This document shows, one piece after another, positions 45,684-56,402 of a stretch of 64,000 nucleotides of DNA. A program made the translations under genes and the position numbers. Location of the stretch: positions 54,789,563 to 54,853,562 of the forward strand of contig CM059972.1 in the NCBI GenBank assembly GCA_030490835.1, read 5' to 3'. Position 1 is the first letter of the stretch, and each line of letters opens with the position of its first letter. The stretch comes from Annona cherimola (lineage: Eukaryota; Streptophyta; Magnoliopsida; Magnoliales; Annonaceae). The notes under the pieces are model-generated. The model searched no databases. It was not told where the DNA came from and worked only from the letters and a program-made list of their open reading frames with translations.

Positions 45684-45963
45684 GGAGGTAAGTACTCTTA
45701 TCAGGGCCGCACGATCGCTTCACATCAGCGTCTGAGATGCAAAGAATGAGCTTTAGGACGTCAACGCTTCCGTAGGTGGTTGCAACCATCAACGGCGTCC
45801 GCTGCTCGAGGACCATCTGCTTGGAGCCCTTCTGGCGTCCATACCACTGCCCCACTTCGTCGATCGGTGACGGATCGCATTCGATGGAACGCTTGAAGCC
45901 TTCAAGATTGTTGTTTGCCGCTAGCTCGAGGAGAGTGTGGCTGACCGCAGAAGCAGACGACAT
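45681..45963 (-). pseudogene. Fragment of ankyrin/CCCH zinc finger protein (right LTR)
   Basis: Same ankyrin segment and same out-of-frame fusion to the subtilase piece as in the left LTR: LLELAANNNLEGFKRSI, WYGRQKGSKQMVLEQRTPLM and SVDVLKLILC. The frame stays open upstream to 46194 over unrecognised GC-rich sequence. Confidence 0.72.
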
Positions 45964-46289
45964 AGACCTCTTCCGATCGCCGCCGTTTCTGCAACCGAGA
46001 ATGGGGCGGTGCGCCGGAGCCGCGGTGGCGAGTTGGTCTTGCCTGTCGCCGAAGAGGATGGATCCAAGAGTCGTCAGCGTCTGCTCCTGCCTCCAATCTT
46101 CCTCATCTCGGAGCCTAAGCAGGTCGCAGAAGTTGCTGCTAGAAGAGTGCATAACTGCCATCTGATCCAGCAGCGTGGTCCTCCTCACTTCCATCCAGCA
46201 AACTGCAACACCCTCAAGTTCGAGCTGAGGGGGGGGGCATGAAGGCCGAGATCATCCGAGCTAAGGCGCAGTCGATGACTGGAGATGTT

Positions 46290-46480
46290 GAACCAGTTCC
46301 GCGGAAGCAAATATCGTGGGGAAATGCGACTAACAGGCGCCAGTTCGGGGTTCCGCGAAAACATAGGTTCCGCGAAAACATAAGTTCTGCGTAAATGAAG
46401 TTCCGCGCGAATGCAGTTCCGCGTGAATCCGGTTCCGCGCAAGTGTAGCTTGGCGCCCAAGCAACGAAGTTCCGCGGAAC
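46290..46480 (+). promoter_or_regulatory. TTCCGCG motif cluster upstream of the LTR TATA box (right)
   Basis: Seven TTCCGCG copies and one TTCTGCG in 190 bp, ending about 30 bp before the TATA box. The right LTR has about one more repeat unit (AAGTTCCGCGCGAATGC) than the left LTR. Confidence 0.5.
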
Positions 46481-46503
46481 CCATCCCAAGACGGCAGAAA
46501 ACC

Positions 46504-46511
46504 TATAAATA
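46504..46511 (+). promoter_or_regulatory. TATA box of the right Tat LTR
   Basis: TATAAATA in the same context as 28101. In a 3' LTR it could start transcripts reading rightwards into LTR d and the array. Confidence 0.65.
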
Positions 46512-46659
46512 GCCGCATTCGGCTGCTCATTCGCACGGCAGCGAGGACGGGTGAGAACTCCTTGAAGGACTCAACCGGGACAGAGTTCTCTCACGCTCAA
46601 GGAGAAGAGAACGTGAGTTCTCCAGATATTTTCTTTTAGTTAAAAAAAAAGGAGAGAGT

Positions 46660-47525
46660 TTTTATATATATATATATAAATATATATATATATACATATA
46701 TATTATTTTCAAAAACTACTTTTCCCAACGTTGATACTCCCCGACTGGCGGGTTGAATTGACACACGGGTTAAGTATATTTTCTCCTTTAAAAATATATA
46801 TGTGTATATTATATATATATATATCTATATATACATATATATTATTTTCAAAAACTACTTTTCCCAACGTGGATACTCCCCGATTGGCGGGTTGAATTGA
46901 CACACGGGTTAAGTATATTTTCTCATTTGAAAATAAAATAAAAATAAAAATATATATGTGTATATTATATATATATATATCTATATATACATATATATTA
47001 TTTTCAAAAACTACTTTTCCCAACGTGGATATTCCTCGACTGGCGGGTTGAATTGACACACGGGTCAAGTATATTTTCTCATTTGAAAATAAAATAAAAA
47101 TAAAAATATATATGTGTATATTATATATATATATATATCTATATATATATACATATTATTTTCAACAAAACTACTTTTCCCAACGTGGATACTCCCCGAT
47201 TGGCGGGTTGAATTGACACACGGGTTAAGTATATTTTCTCCTTTAAAAATATATATGTGTATATTATATATATATATCTATATATACATATATATTGTTT
47301 TCGAAAACTACTTTTCCCAACGTGGATACTCCCCGACTGGCGGGTTGAATTGACACACGGGTTAAGTATATTTTCTCTTTTAAAAATAAAATAAAAATAT
47401 ATATGTGTATATTGTATATATATCTATATATACATATATATTATTTTCAAAAACTACTTTTCCCAACGTGGATACTCCCCGACTGGCGGGTTGAATTGAC
47501 ACGCGGGATAAGTGTATTTTCTCCT
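46660..47525. repeat. Six tandem repeats of 130-165 bp (right LTR)
   Basis: Cores CCAACGTGGATACTCCCCGA near 46726, 46864, 47021, 47181, 47317 and 47463, with AT microsatellites between; a diverged core is near 47820. Unit lengths differ from the left LTR only through microsatellite changes. Confidence 0.9.
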
Positions 47526-47954
47526 TTAAAAATAAAATAAAAATAAGTATGTGTGTATTTTCTATAAAAATATATCAAAATACACATATATATTCAAAGG
47601 CATCCAAAAATTAAGATTTTGACTTCTAAGATTATATAAATGCCCCGCGGGCTTCCAAAAATGAATATTTTGTCCCACGGGCCTTCAAAAAAATATACAT
47701 ATATATATATATGTATTTGCCCCATGGGCCCAAATATATATATATATATATATATATTTAGACTTGCAAAAACATATATATTATAAAAAAAAAAAAGAAT
47801 TTTCATATACTTTTGCCTGAGTAGATACTCCCCAAACAGTGGGTTAAGTTGATACGCAGGGCTAAGTACCTTTCTATTATATATATGCATATATATATGT
47901 ATATATCCAAGAAAAAAAAAATGATGACCTCTTCGCTCAATCCGAGCCTTAATG

Positions 47955-48415
47955 TCCGAGAAAGCCCAAGATGACTCAAAATTCTCTAAAAAGCCCAAGA
48001 TGGCCCAAAATTTTCTAAAAAACCCGAGATGGCTCACAACCTTCCAAAAAGCCCAAGAAGGCTCAAAACTCTCCAAAAAGCCCAAGATGGCCCAAAACTC
48101 TCCAAAAAGCTCAAAATGGCCCAAAACTTTTCAAAAAGCCCACGATGGCCAAAAACTCTCCAAAAAGCCCAAGATGGCCCAAAAATCTCCAAAAAACCCA
48201 AGATGGCTCAAAACTCCCCAAAAAGCCCAAGATGGCCCAAAACCCTCCAAAAAGCCCAAGATGGCTCAAAAATCTCTAAAAAGCCTAAGATGGCTCAAAA
48301 ATCTCCACAAAGCCCAAGATGGCTCAAAAATCTCCAAAAAGCCTGAGATAGCTTAAAATCCTTCAAAAAGCCCAAGAAGGCCCAAACTCTTTTCAACAAG
48401 CCCAGTCGGGCCCAA
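47955..48415. repeat. 29-bp tandem repeat array (right LTR)
   Basis: About 16 units of AAGCCCAAGATGGCCCAAAA plus CTCTCCAAA, two to three more than in the left LTR. Confidence 0.9.
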
Positions 48416-48504
48416 ACCTTTTTTTTTAAAATGGTCAAAGTTGATCTAAAAATACTTTTAAAATCAGGTTGAATCCATTTCTTGGTAAAACCACCCAATT
48501 GTTC

Positions 48505-48915
48505 AATCCAGAGGCTGAAAGCGGGAGACGCTGGTTTCTTGTATAAGTACAGAAGCTGAAAGCGGGACACGCTGGTCTGCTGTGTAAATCCAGAGGCTGA
48601 ATGCGGGAGATGCTGGTTTCTTGTATAAGTACAGAAGCTGAAAGCGGGACACGCTGGTCTACTGTGTAAATCCAGAAGCTAAGAGCGCACTTAGTTTGCT
48701 GTGTAGGGTCACTAGTGTAGCCGACGGGCCCCTCACTAGTTCCCAAAACCGAGTCATCGCTGGTCGACGGGCTAAGCATAAACTCACATTTAAGACATGG
48801 CGCGTGGCGTCATGTACCTCACATTTAAGTCATGGCGCGTGGCGTCATGAACCTCATACTTAAAGATATGGCGCGTGGCGTCATATACCTCACATTCGAG
48901 TCACGGCGCGGGGCG
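48505..48915. repeat. 84-bp and 35-bp tandem arrays (right LTR)
   Basis: 2.5 units of the GCTGAAAGCGGGAGACGCTG repeat, then four units around ATGGCGCGTGGCGTCAT (48797-48907) against three in the left LTR. Confidence 0.85.
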
Positions 48916-50270
48916 AAGTGTACTCATTTATCTTTATATTTTTGTTAGAAACGATCTTTCGTGCACTTGTAAAGACGTAGAAGGATCTTCTATGCACTTC
49001 ATTATTATTAAGCATTTTTTTTATGGACCATTGTATTCAGCTCTTTTAATCAAGGGTTTTCTCGTTAGAGATGTAAAATCAGAATGGGAACACAATGCAA
49101 AATATTTTTGTGATGTACTTTTCGGACTCGGTTAAAGAATTAGATGCTTTAAAATTTTGCTGAAAAATTAAGCATTTATTCTCAAAGCCGCGAGAAAACA
49201 ATTTTACATTCAACCAAAAAAATAAAAAAAAATGAATGAATATGAATTTAAAATTATATTTTTCTCACGAGGCCGGAACACTATTTACGCAAGTATACGT
49301 GCCGTGTCAAGTAATAAAGAGTGAGTAGAGTATCGGTCCCACGAGGATTGTGTTAAATGGATTAGCACCTTAAATCTCAATTGTCTAAGTGAATTGGTAA
49401 AAGGAATGAGATTTGGTTTCAAAGAATTGAATTAAACTAAACTAAGCAAAGCAGTAAATGACTAGAGTGGTGTGGATGTTGCTTATATTTCCTTGAGATG
49501 ATTAAGATAGGTGGGAATATGAATTCATTGAATCATAGCTATGTTATTTGGTTTCAATTAAGTTAGTTGTGCCGAGATTACTAATCGAGGTTCATTTATA
49601 TTCATATATGTCTTCCAACACATACAAACCTAACCAAGTTTTAGTCATGTGCTATGTTCCCATGCATACAAGTAAAATAAGGTTGATAACCATATAACGT
49701 AATCATGATTACACAGGTTTAATAGGTATATTCATATCCATATTAACATCTAACACAACATGAGTTAGAATACCGATGCCTTATATATGGATCTTATTCA
49801 AATCCCGCTTTTCCAAGCATGAATCTGAATATTAGATCAATCCACAAGGTTGCAAGGCTTATAAACGCATTAAGCATGATATATAAGGGTAATCTCAAGC
49901 AACATATGTCACAACACAACTATATTATTAATTCAAGCATAAGAAAACTTAAATATCATAAGCTATGAATTCAAATCCTACATATCTCCCACCATAGGAA
50001 GGTTTAGCCCATAAACATGACTTCAATTCCCATTAAAATCGGGTTTACAATCATCCCAAGCAAGGAGAATAACAAACAGGTAGAGATAGATGAGAATAGG
50101 AGATGAAACTCAATGGATTTTGCGGTGATGGCTTGGATCTGCACTTGCTCTTCTCTCCTTCCTTGAAGCTTTGGTTTCCTCCTTTTCTCCATAGCAACTA
50201 CTCCCTATTTTGGTCTCTCCTGTATGGCCTCTGGAGCTCCTTTGCACGCAGCCCTAGGTTTCTATTTATA

Positions 50271-50561
50271 GGGTGTGTTTGGTTGGAGGTAAAACTTTTG
50301 ATGAAAAGTTTTGGAGGTAGAAGTTGTCAAATTGATAGAAAACGATGTGATATAATAGGGGTAATGATGAGGAGTAAAGAGAATAAAGTTAAAATAGATA
50401 GGTTAGTAGTATGGGTAGTTGTGCAGAAATGATTGAAAAGTAGGGTAATTTGTATAGAAAAATGTGAAAAAATAATTAAAAAATAGAGTAGTTATGGAGA
50501 GTGAAAAGTTTTGGGTTGAAAAGTTTTAATTGACATAATTTAGCCCCAAACAAACACACCC
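50271..50561. mobile_element. Tourist-like MITE, copy 2, abutting the LTR d TATA box
   Basis: 291 bp from GGGTGTGTTTGGTTGG to CCAAACAAACACACCC, with 3-bp duplication ATA (50268-50270, 50562-50564). Near-perfect 16-bp inverted repeats. It lies directly upstream of the minus-strand TATAAATA of LTR d (50263-50270), moving the rest of the promoter 294 bp away. Same family and same length as 8198-8488. Confidence 0.92.
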
Positions 50562-51064
50562 ATAATGGGTAGCTTGAGCAGCACATGTGCAAAAATCCGC
50601 GCGCGTACAGATGCCTATTGGCACCTAGGCGCCAATTCTCTGGAGCTGCGTAACTTAGAAACCTTTCTGGAAACCCTAGGACTTCATGCCTTGGCGCCTA
50701 GGCGCCAACTCCCTGGAAACAATGTGACTTGTGACTTCAAAAACCTTTAGAACTTTTCTTGCGTGTTGGAGATTTTGGTAAAGGCCTGTAGAATTGCGCC
50801 TGGGTGCCAACCCCGTACTCCTTCACTTGGCTCTATTCTGCATTCGACTCGCTCACATGCTTGTAATTCTCCGTCCTTCCGGTAAAAATTACATAAACTA
50901 AATAAATGGACTAAAAATGCTTGATTTATACTAAAAATGCATAAAAACTACATAATGCTCCTAAAATGTAAAGTGAGTGAAAATTTAGCTAAATGGATGC
51001 AAACTAAACCTAATCTCTTTGACTAACACGCAAAAATAGTCTGAAATAGGCCATGATAATTCGT

Positions 51065-51097
51065 ATTGACATATACGCAGCTCGTCAAGTTTTTTCT
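51065..51097. other. Inverted scrap of the LTR/primer-site end joined to truncated LTR d
   Basis: ATTGACATATACGCAGCTCG continues TCAAGTTTTT and is the reverse complement of the LTR start plus the first bases towards the primer site (compare 24968-24998). It replaces the second arm of the LTR hairpin, the polypurine tract and about 470 bp of internal sequence. Confidence 0.8.
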
Positions 51098-53273
51098 AGG
51101 CTCCCCTCACCTTATTTTAGGGTATCTGGGAAAAGTTTTCTTTTTAAAGCATTTTTACTATGATTTTCCATTGCTTTTTTTACGTGAACCTTGACATTTG
51201 TTGATGGCAAGTCTCGGTTACTTAGCTTAGGTCAATCGCCCCCTTTTATTATTCTGATAACTTCTTAGGGATACTGAACATGCAAGAAAATTTTTATGAA
51301 GTATTACCATTTCCGAGACCATTAATTCCCTTAAAGCATGTGGTTCACATTTGTTTAACTCAATTCTTATCATTTTGGTTGAAAAGATTAGCATAGAATT
51401 GAATTATAACAATGTGCTATGAGATTCTCATGATTCATTCATGTGGTTCACATTTGTTTAATTCAATTCTTATCATTTCAGTTGAAAAGATTAACATAGA
51501 ATTGAATTATAACAATGTACTATAAGATTCTCATGATTCATTCACATGTTACTTGCCACTTGCTTTTACACATAGTCCTTAATCTGAATTGCCAATTTTT
51601 CATGAATTCAATTCCAAGTCAAAGTTTTTCTCGACCTTGCACATATTTCATCAAAATGGATTAAAACAAGATAATTTTCACAGGAAAAATTTGACATGAT
51701 ATGCAATCTAAACAAAACATGGAAAACGAACCTACGATCGAAAATTTTACACTCCCCCAAACTTGAGAGATGCATTGTCCTCAATGCATGCAACTACATG
51801 AAACCTACATGATCATAGACCGAGAAATAAATACAAAAGGAATGTAAAATGGAAAGGACAGGTACTCCCCTAGGCGTCTGATGCAGAGGAGTCGTCCTCG
51901 TCCTCGTCGCGCTCAATTTCTTCACTAGGCTGATGTGAAAATTGACCAAAGCAGGCTTGGAACTCGGGAGGTGTTGATGGGAATGGTTGTAAAGCCTTCA
52001 TATCAATCTATCGGTCCTCCATGAGTCTTTGAAAGTGTGCCTCCATAGCCCGATTAGACAGCTGTAGAAACCGAGTTTGGGCTGCCATTAGATTCTCCAA
52101 GTTGGTCAGCCTCACATTGGTTGGGAGCAGTTTAGAGCGATGTCACAAAAAGGAAGAAGGAAGAATGAGCAGCATAATATTGAAAAGTACACTGAAAGCT
52201 CAACCGTCCAAGTCTTTACACCCAAAATTTAATTCAAACAAACTCTTCTTGGGCAATCCAACTCGAGTTTCAAGCCATATTATCGATACCACAAGTGCAG
52301 TCCATAAACTCCTCCCCCACTACTTTAAACTCTTAGCCACAACAAATTAATGGAACAGCTTGAACCAAAATGTTACCCACAAGCAACACATCCACATGCC
52401 CGCAAATATATGAAAAATGCAAACCACCCACTTGCACACCTTTTATTTAAAGTAATAAAATTGGTGAGTCAATAAAAGCATTAAAACAAATTGCGTAGAA
52501 CTTCAATGGCCCAAAATATGCAAAGATGGAGGATTTTGATTTTGAAAATGATATCAACTAAGCAAACCATGGTTTTCATCTCGACGGGCTCGAAAAATGA
52601 TTTTCGTTGATATGCGGTAGCTCCCGTAACTCCTCCGGGATCAAAAGTTATGGCCAGTTGAAGTTGTCATGCTGAAAACTCGTGTTTTGCTGTTTTTTTT
52701 ATGCTGTCAGGGGGGTGGCGCCGGGGAGCCAAAAATCGAGGCCTAGGCGCCAATTTGCTGACTCGAAAGTTGCAACATGTTATTTCCTTGAAAAATATAG
52801 CGCCGGGGCGCCGGATCATGGCGCCGGAGCGCCACTTCTTTGATCCCAACTTACTACAACAAGTTATTTTACGAAACTTAGCACTGAGCACAAAAAATTC
52901 AGGCCAGGACCTCACTCCAACTGCATTGTCTTGTCATGAATGAAGAATATAAACTTAAAACTCCTTGATTCCATCATTTATCAACTTGAAAGTGGATTGA
53001 AAGTTCATATTTGAGCATGATAATCCGGTCCTTCCTTGCCTTGGGAGATGACTACTTTATTCTTGAAACAAAAATCAAAAAGTGTAATGGGTTGTCTCCC
53101 ATTCAGCGCTAAATTTATCGTCTTCAGCCCGACATTGCATTATGATTAGCCAATCCCGCTCTATCGAATTTCCTTCCATTCGGATTGTGCACTGGAAGTT
53201 CAGCTCTCTTCTTAGCCTCTTCAAATGGATCAGTTAGCCTCTTTTTTTGAATTTCATAGAGACTATAGAAGGG

Positions 53274-54080
53274 TTATTCAGGGTCTTGAATTAATGATGG
53301 CTTCAAGATGCTTCTTCCTAAGGCTATGCATTGATCACTTAAGTATTGTTGCACCTGAATTTTAGGAAGACTAATTAGAGGTATGTTGATATGACCATTT
53401 TCAACTTTCTCCAATATATCAACCTCTATTTCTTCATCGATTTTCTCTTCTGCTTCCTGACTTTTCATTGGCTCGGCTAATTGTTCAAGAATGAACTGAG
53501 GTACAGGTTGCTCTATCACATCAATTGATATATCTTCATTAATGCTCGGAATGACTTCGCAGCCCTGTTCCAACTCGTCTTCTCCTGAAAGTTCTTCAAT
53601 ATGACTGGAAGATGGTTCTTGATGCCGACATTGGATTGTGGTAGCCAATTGCCCAACCTGTTTCCGCATGTTCTCATTAAATTGCATTTGGCTCTTCATG
53701 AATTGCATGAACATGTCTTCCAAAGATGACTTACTTTCAGGTATTGATGGCTCCTCAAACTCCTGTGTTTGACAATCGAAAGACATCATATTCCTCGCTT
53801 GCAAATCTCCATGGTAGCCCTGTGTATCATTTGAATGCTCATAATATCCCACAGACACTGAGTACTACATGCATTGGATTGACAGATGTCCTTCGCCTCC
53901 ACATAAATCGCAGTAAGTTGAATAAAAATTATCCATTCCCTGCATTTGATAATCAAAACTGGCGAATTGATCTGAGGGTGCCAGTGCGTCATTAAACCCA
54001 TGGAAACCGTAAGTGCTTGGTGTTGAAAATTCTACATTTATCTAGTAGTAAGTATTTGAAGTCATTTGAAAATTGTAGTG
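53274..54080 (-). pseudogene. Athila-like gag remnant, second copy
   Basis: 194 open codons downstream of the shared TAG: GYYEHSNDTQGYHGDLQ, LEDMFMQFMKSQMQFNEN and VGQLATTIQCRHQEP, with an acidic tail VIPSINEDISIDVIEQPVPQ. The CDLCGGEGHLSIQC knuckle lies upstream of the TAG near 53905. It is longer at the C-terminal end than the copy at 24096. Confidence 0.6.
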
Positions 54081-54198
54081 AAAAGACCCCTGAAATAAGC
54101 TTTTATCAAAAACAAATAAAGAAAAGAAAAACTATGTATAATATGTACACATTCACAAAAGACTACTGAAATTGTCAGGTACTGAGTTTAAAGCACCA

Positions 54199-54217
54199 AT
54201 CCCCGGCAACGGCGCCA
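54199..54217 (-). other. Primer-binding site, tRNA-Asp type, second copy
   Basis: Reverse complement TGGCGCCGTTGCCGGGGAT, next to LTR e. The adjoining spacer differs by one base (CAAGAACT for CAAAAACT) from the copy at 24949. Confidence 0.85.
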
Positions 54218-54223
54218 AGAACT

Positions 54224-55772
54224 TGACGAGCTACGTATATGTCAATTAAAATGCTCACTATTTACGCAAGTATACGTGCCGTGTCAAGTAATAAAGAGTG
54301 AGTAGAGTATCGTTCCACGAGGATTGTGTTAAACGGAATAGCACCTTAAATCTCAATTGTCTAAGTGAATTGGTAGAATAAATGAGAGTTTTCTTTTAAA
54401 GAATAAAATTAAACTAAACAAAACAGTAAATGACCAGTGTGGGATGGAATATTTCTGAGATTGCCTTGAGATGATAAAGATAGGTGGGAATATGAATTCA
54501 TTGAATCATAGCTATGTTATTTGGTTCCAATTAAGTTAGTTGTGCAGAGATTACTAATCTAGGTTCATTCATATTCATATATGTCTTCCAACACATACAA
54601 ACCTAACCAAGTTTTAGTTATATGCTATGTTCCCATGCATACAAGTAAAACTAGGTTGATAACCATATAACCTAATCATGATTACACAGGGTTAATAGGT
54701 ATATTTCTATCCATATTAACATCTAACACAACATGAGTTAGAATACCGATGCCTTATATATGGATCTTATTCAAATCCCACTTTTCCAAGCATGAATCTG
54801 AATATTAGATCAATCCACAAGGTTGCAAGGCTTATAAATGCATTAAGCATTATATATAAGGGTAATCTCAAGTAACAAAAGTCACAGCACAACAATATTA
54901 TCAATTCTAGTATAAGAAAACCAAATATCATAAGTTATGAGTTCAAATCCTACATATCTCCCACCATAGGAAGGTTCAACCCATAAACATGACTTCAATT
55001 CCCATTAAAATCGAGTTTACAATCATCACAAGTAAGGAGGATAACAAACAGGTAGAGATAGATGAGAAGAGGAGATGAAACTCAATGGATTTTACGGTGA
55101 TGGCTTGGATCTGCACTTGCTCTTCTCTCCTTCCTCGAAGCTTTGGTTTCTTCCTTTTGTCCACAGCAGCCACTCCCTATTTTGGTCTCTCCTCTGTCCT
55201 GTGGAACTCCCTTGCACGCAACCCTAGGGTTATATTTATAATGGGTAGCTTGCACAGCACATGTGCAGAAACCCGCGCGCATACGGATGCGTAGTGGCGC
55301 CTAGGCGCCAACTCTCTGTGTGCTATGTAACTTAGAAACCTATCGGAATTTCTTGAAACTTGATGCCTTGGCGCCTAGGCGCCAACTCCCTGGATGCAAT
55401 AAATTGTGTGAAGTGTTGGAGATTCTGGCAAAGGCTTGTAGAATGGTGCCTAGGCGCCAATTGGCGGCGCTTGGGCGCCAATCCCATGCTCCTTCACTTG
55501 GCTCTGTTTTGCATTCGACTCGCTCGTGTGCTTTTAATTCTCCGTCCTTCCTGTAAAAATGAATGAAACTAAATAAATGAACTAAAAATGCCTAATTTAT
55601 ACTAGAATTTCCTAATTTATACTAAAAATGCATAAAAACTACATAATGCTCCTAAAATGCAAAGCGAGTGAAAATTTTGCTAAATTGATGCAAACTAAAC
55701 CTAATCTCTTGAACTAAAGCACAAAAATAGTCCGAAATAGGCCATAATAACTCGTATTTTTACGAGTTATCA
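54224..55772 (-). mobile_element. Athila-like LTR e (right end of the array)
   Basis: 1549 bp, intact, from TGACGAGCTACGTATATG to the complete 12-bp-arm hairpin ending at 55772. On the minus strand it is the first LTR of the array, followed on the right by the duplication CATGT. A minus-strand TATAAATA-like box lies near 55230-55240. Confidence 0.9.
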
Positions 55773-56402
55773 CATGTACATCCAAAAGCGTGAAAATATG
55801 ATATGTTTAGTTTTCTGCCTTTCCATAGTTCATATGGGGTCGTTTTCAAGATTGCTCTTATGGTAACATGGTTTAATACATGGCATGTTGTACTTACAGC
55901 TTCACCCTAAAATCTTTTGGATAATTTGCTCTCATCTAGCATGGTTCTAGACATCTCTTGTATTGTCCTATTTTTCTTTTCAACTACCCCATTTTGTTGG
56001 AGAGTTCTTAGTGCAGAAAATGTGTGGTGAATTCCTTTCTCATTACAAAATTCTATAAATCGTTTATTTTCAAATTCACCAACATGATAACTTCTAATGG
56101 AGATGATTGTGTTCTGTTTTTCATTTTGCACCAAATTTGAAAAGGTGACAAACATAATCTTTTCTAGCTAAGAGAATTATCCATGTAAATCTTGAAAAAT
56201 CATCAACTATAACAAATACATACTTTTTCCCACCAAGAATTAAAATGTTGGATGACCTGTAAAGATCCATGTGTAATAGTTCAAGTGTCCTAGTTGTTGA
56301 AATTTTCTTTTTTGAGAAAAATGACATTTTGGGTTGCTTGGATAGTTGACATGTTTTACATATTTTGTCTTTGTCATTTTTACGTTTTGGTAATCCTTCC
56401 AC
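55773..56402 (-). pseudogene. copia A integrase
   Basis: From right to left: the end of the finger (KICKTCQLSKQPKMSF), LLHMDLYRSS with the first catalytic Asp, KYVFVIVDDFSRFTWIILL, then after a frameshift IRSYHVGEFENKRF, where the second catalytic Asp of the usual IRSDHGGEF is Tyr, and NGVVEKKNRTIQEMSR with the catalytic Glu. The frame runs into the CATGT duplication at 55777 and resumes at 9660. The enzyme would insert cDNA; the Asp loss and frameshifts make it inactive. Confidence 0.9.

Larger units (their letters stand above)
25013..49280 (+). mobile_element. Giant Tat-lineage LTR retrotransposon carrying fragments of seven host genes
   Basis: 24268 bp: left LTR 25013-30776, internal 30777-43388, right LTR 43389-49280. 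Both LTRs start TGATGAGATATATTTATATG and end GAGGCCGGAACA. The duplication CTATT flanks the element (25008-25012, 49281-49285). A TGG-starting primer site follows the left LTR and a G-rich polypurine tract precedes the right LTR. Pol order protease, RT, RNase H, second RNase H, integrase without chromodomain marks the Tat lineage, which includes other giant elements such as Ogre. Six host gene fragments lie in each LTR and an AGO4-like fragment in the internal region. A copia solo LTR has since inserted at 40597. All coding regions are broken. Confidence 0.93.
43389..49280 (+). mobile_element. Right LTR of the giant Tat element (5892 bp)
   Basis: Collinear with the left LTR in every part. By eye there are 12 base differences in the 300 bp 43518-43817 against 25141-25440. 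The extra length comes mainly from the TTCCGCG cluster, the microsatellites, two to three more 29-bp units and one more 35-bp unit. The 355 bp before the end hold no gene. Confidence 0.93.
24974..51066 (-). mobile_element. Athila-like LTR d, split by the Tat element and a MITE, 5' end lost
   Basis: Pieces at 24974-25012, 49281-50270 and 50562-51066, together about 1.5 kb. The first interruption is the 24.3-kb Tat element (duplication CTATT), the second the MITE at 50271. The LTR stops in the loop of its terminal hairpin at about 51066 and is joined to an inverted scrap of its own other end (51065-51097). Confidence 0.88.
51098..54223 (-). mobile_element. Internal region 3, lacking the polypurine-tract side
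   Basis: Starts at GGCTCCCCTCACC (equivalent to about 21960) and is then collinear with internal region 2 through the gag remnant and the primer site at 54199-54217. A local duplication of a 120-bp segment (51330-51450 and 51440-51545, TGGTTCACATTTGTTTAA) is specific to this copy. No polymerase. Confidence 0.85.
9661..55777 (-). mobile_element. 46.1 kb Athila-like LTR array with target duplication CATGT
   Basis: Composite block 9666-55772 flanked by CATGT at 9661-9665 and 55773-55777. Order on the plus strand: LTR b, 453-bp internal, LTR c, 3482-bp internal, LTR d, 3.2-kb internal, LTR e, all minus-oriented. LTR c and LTR d carry large later insertions (12316-20712 and 25013-49280). The copia A coding frame continues from one flank to the other when the block and one CATGT are left out, which proves a single ancestral insertion site. 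About 13 kb remains after removing nested elements. None of the three internals encodes polymerase. Confidence 0.9.
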
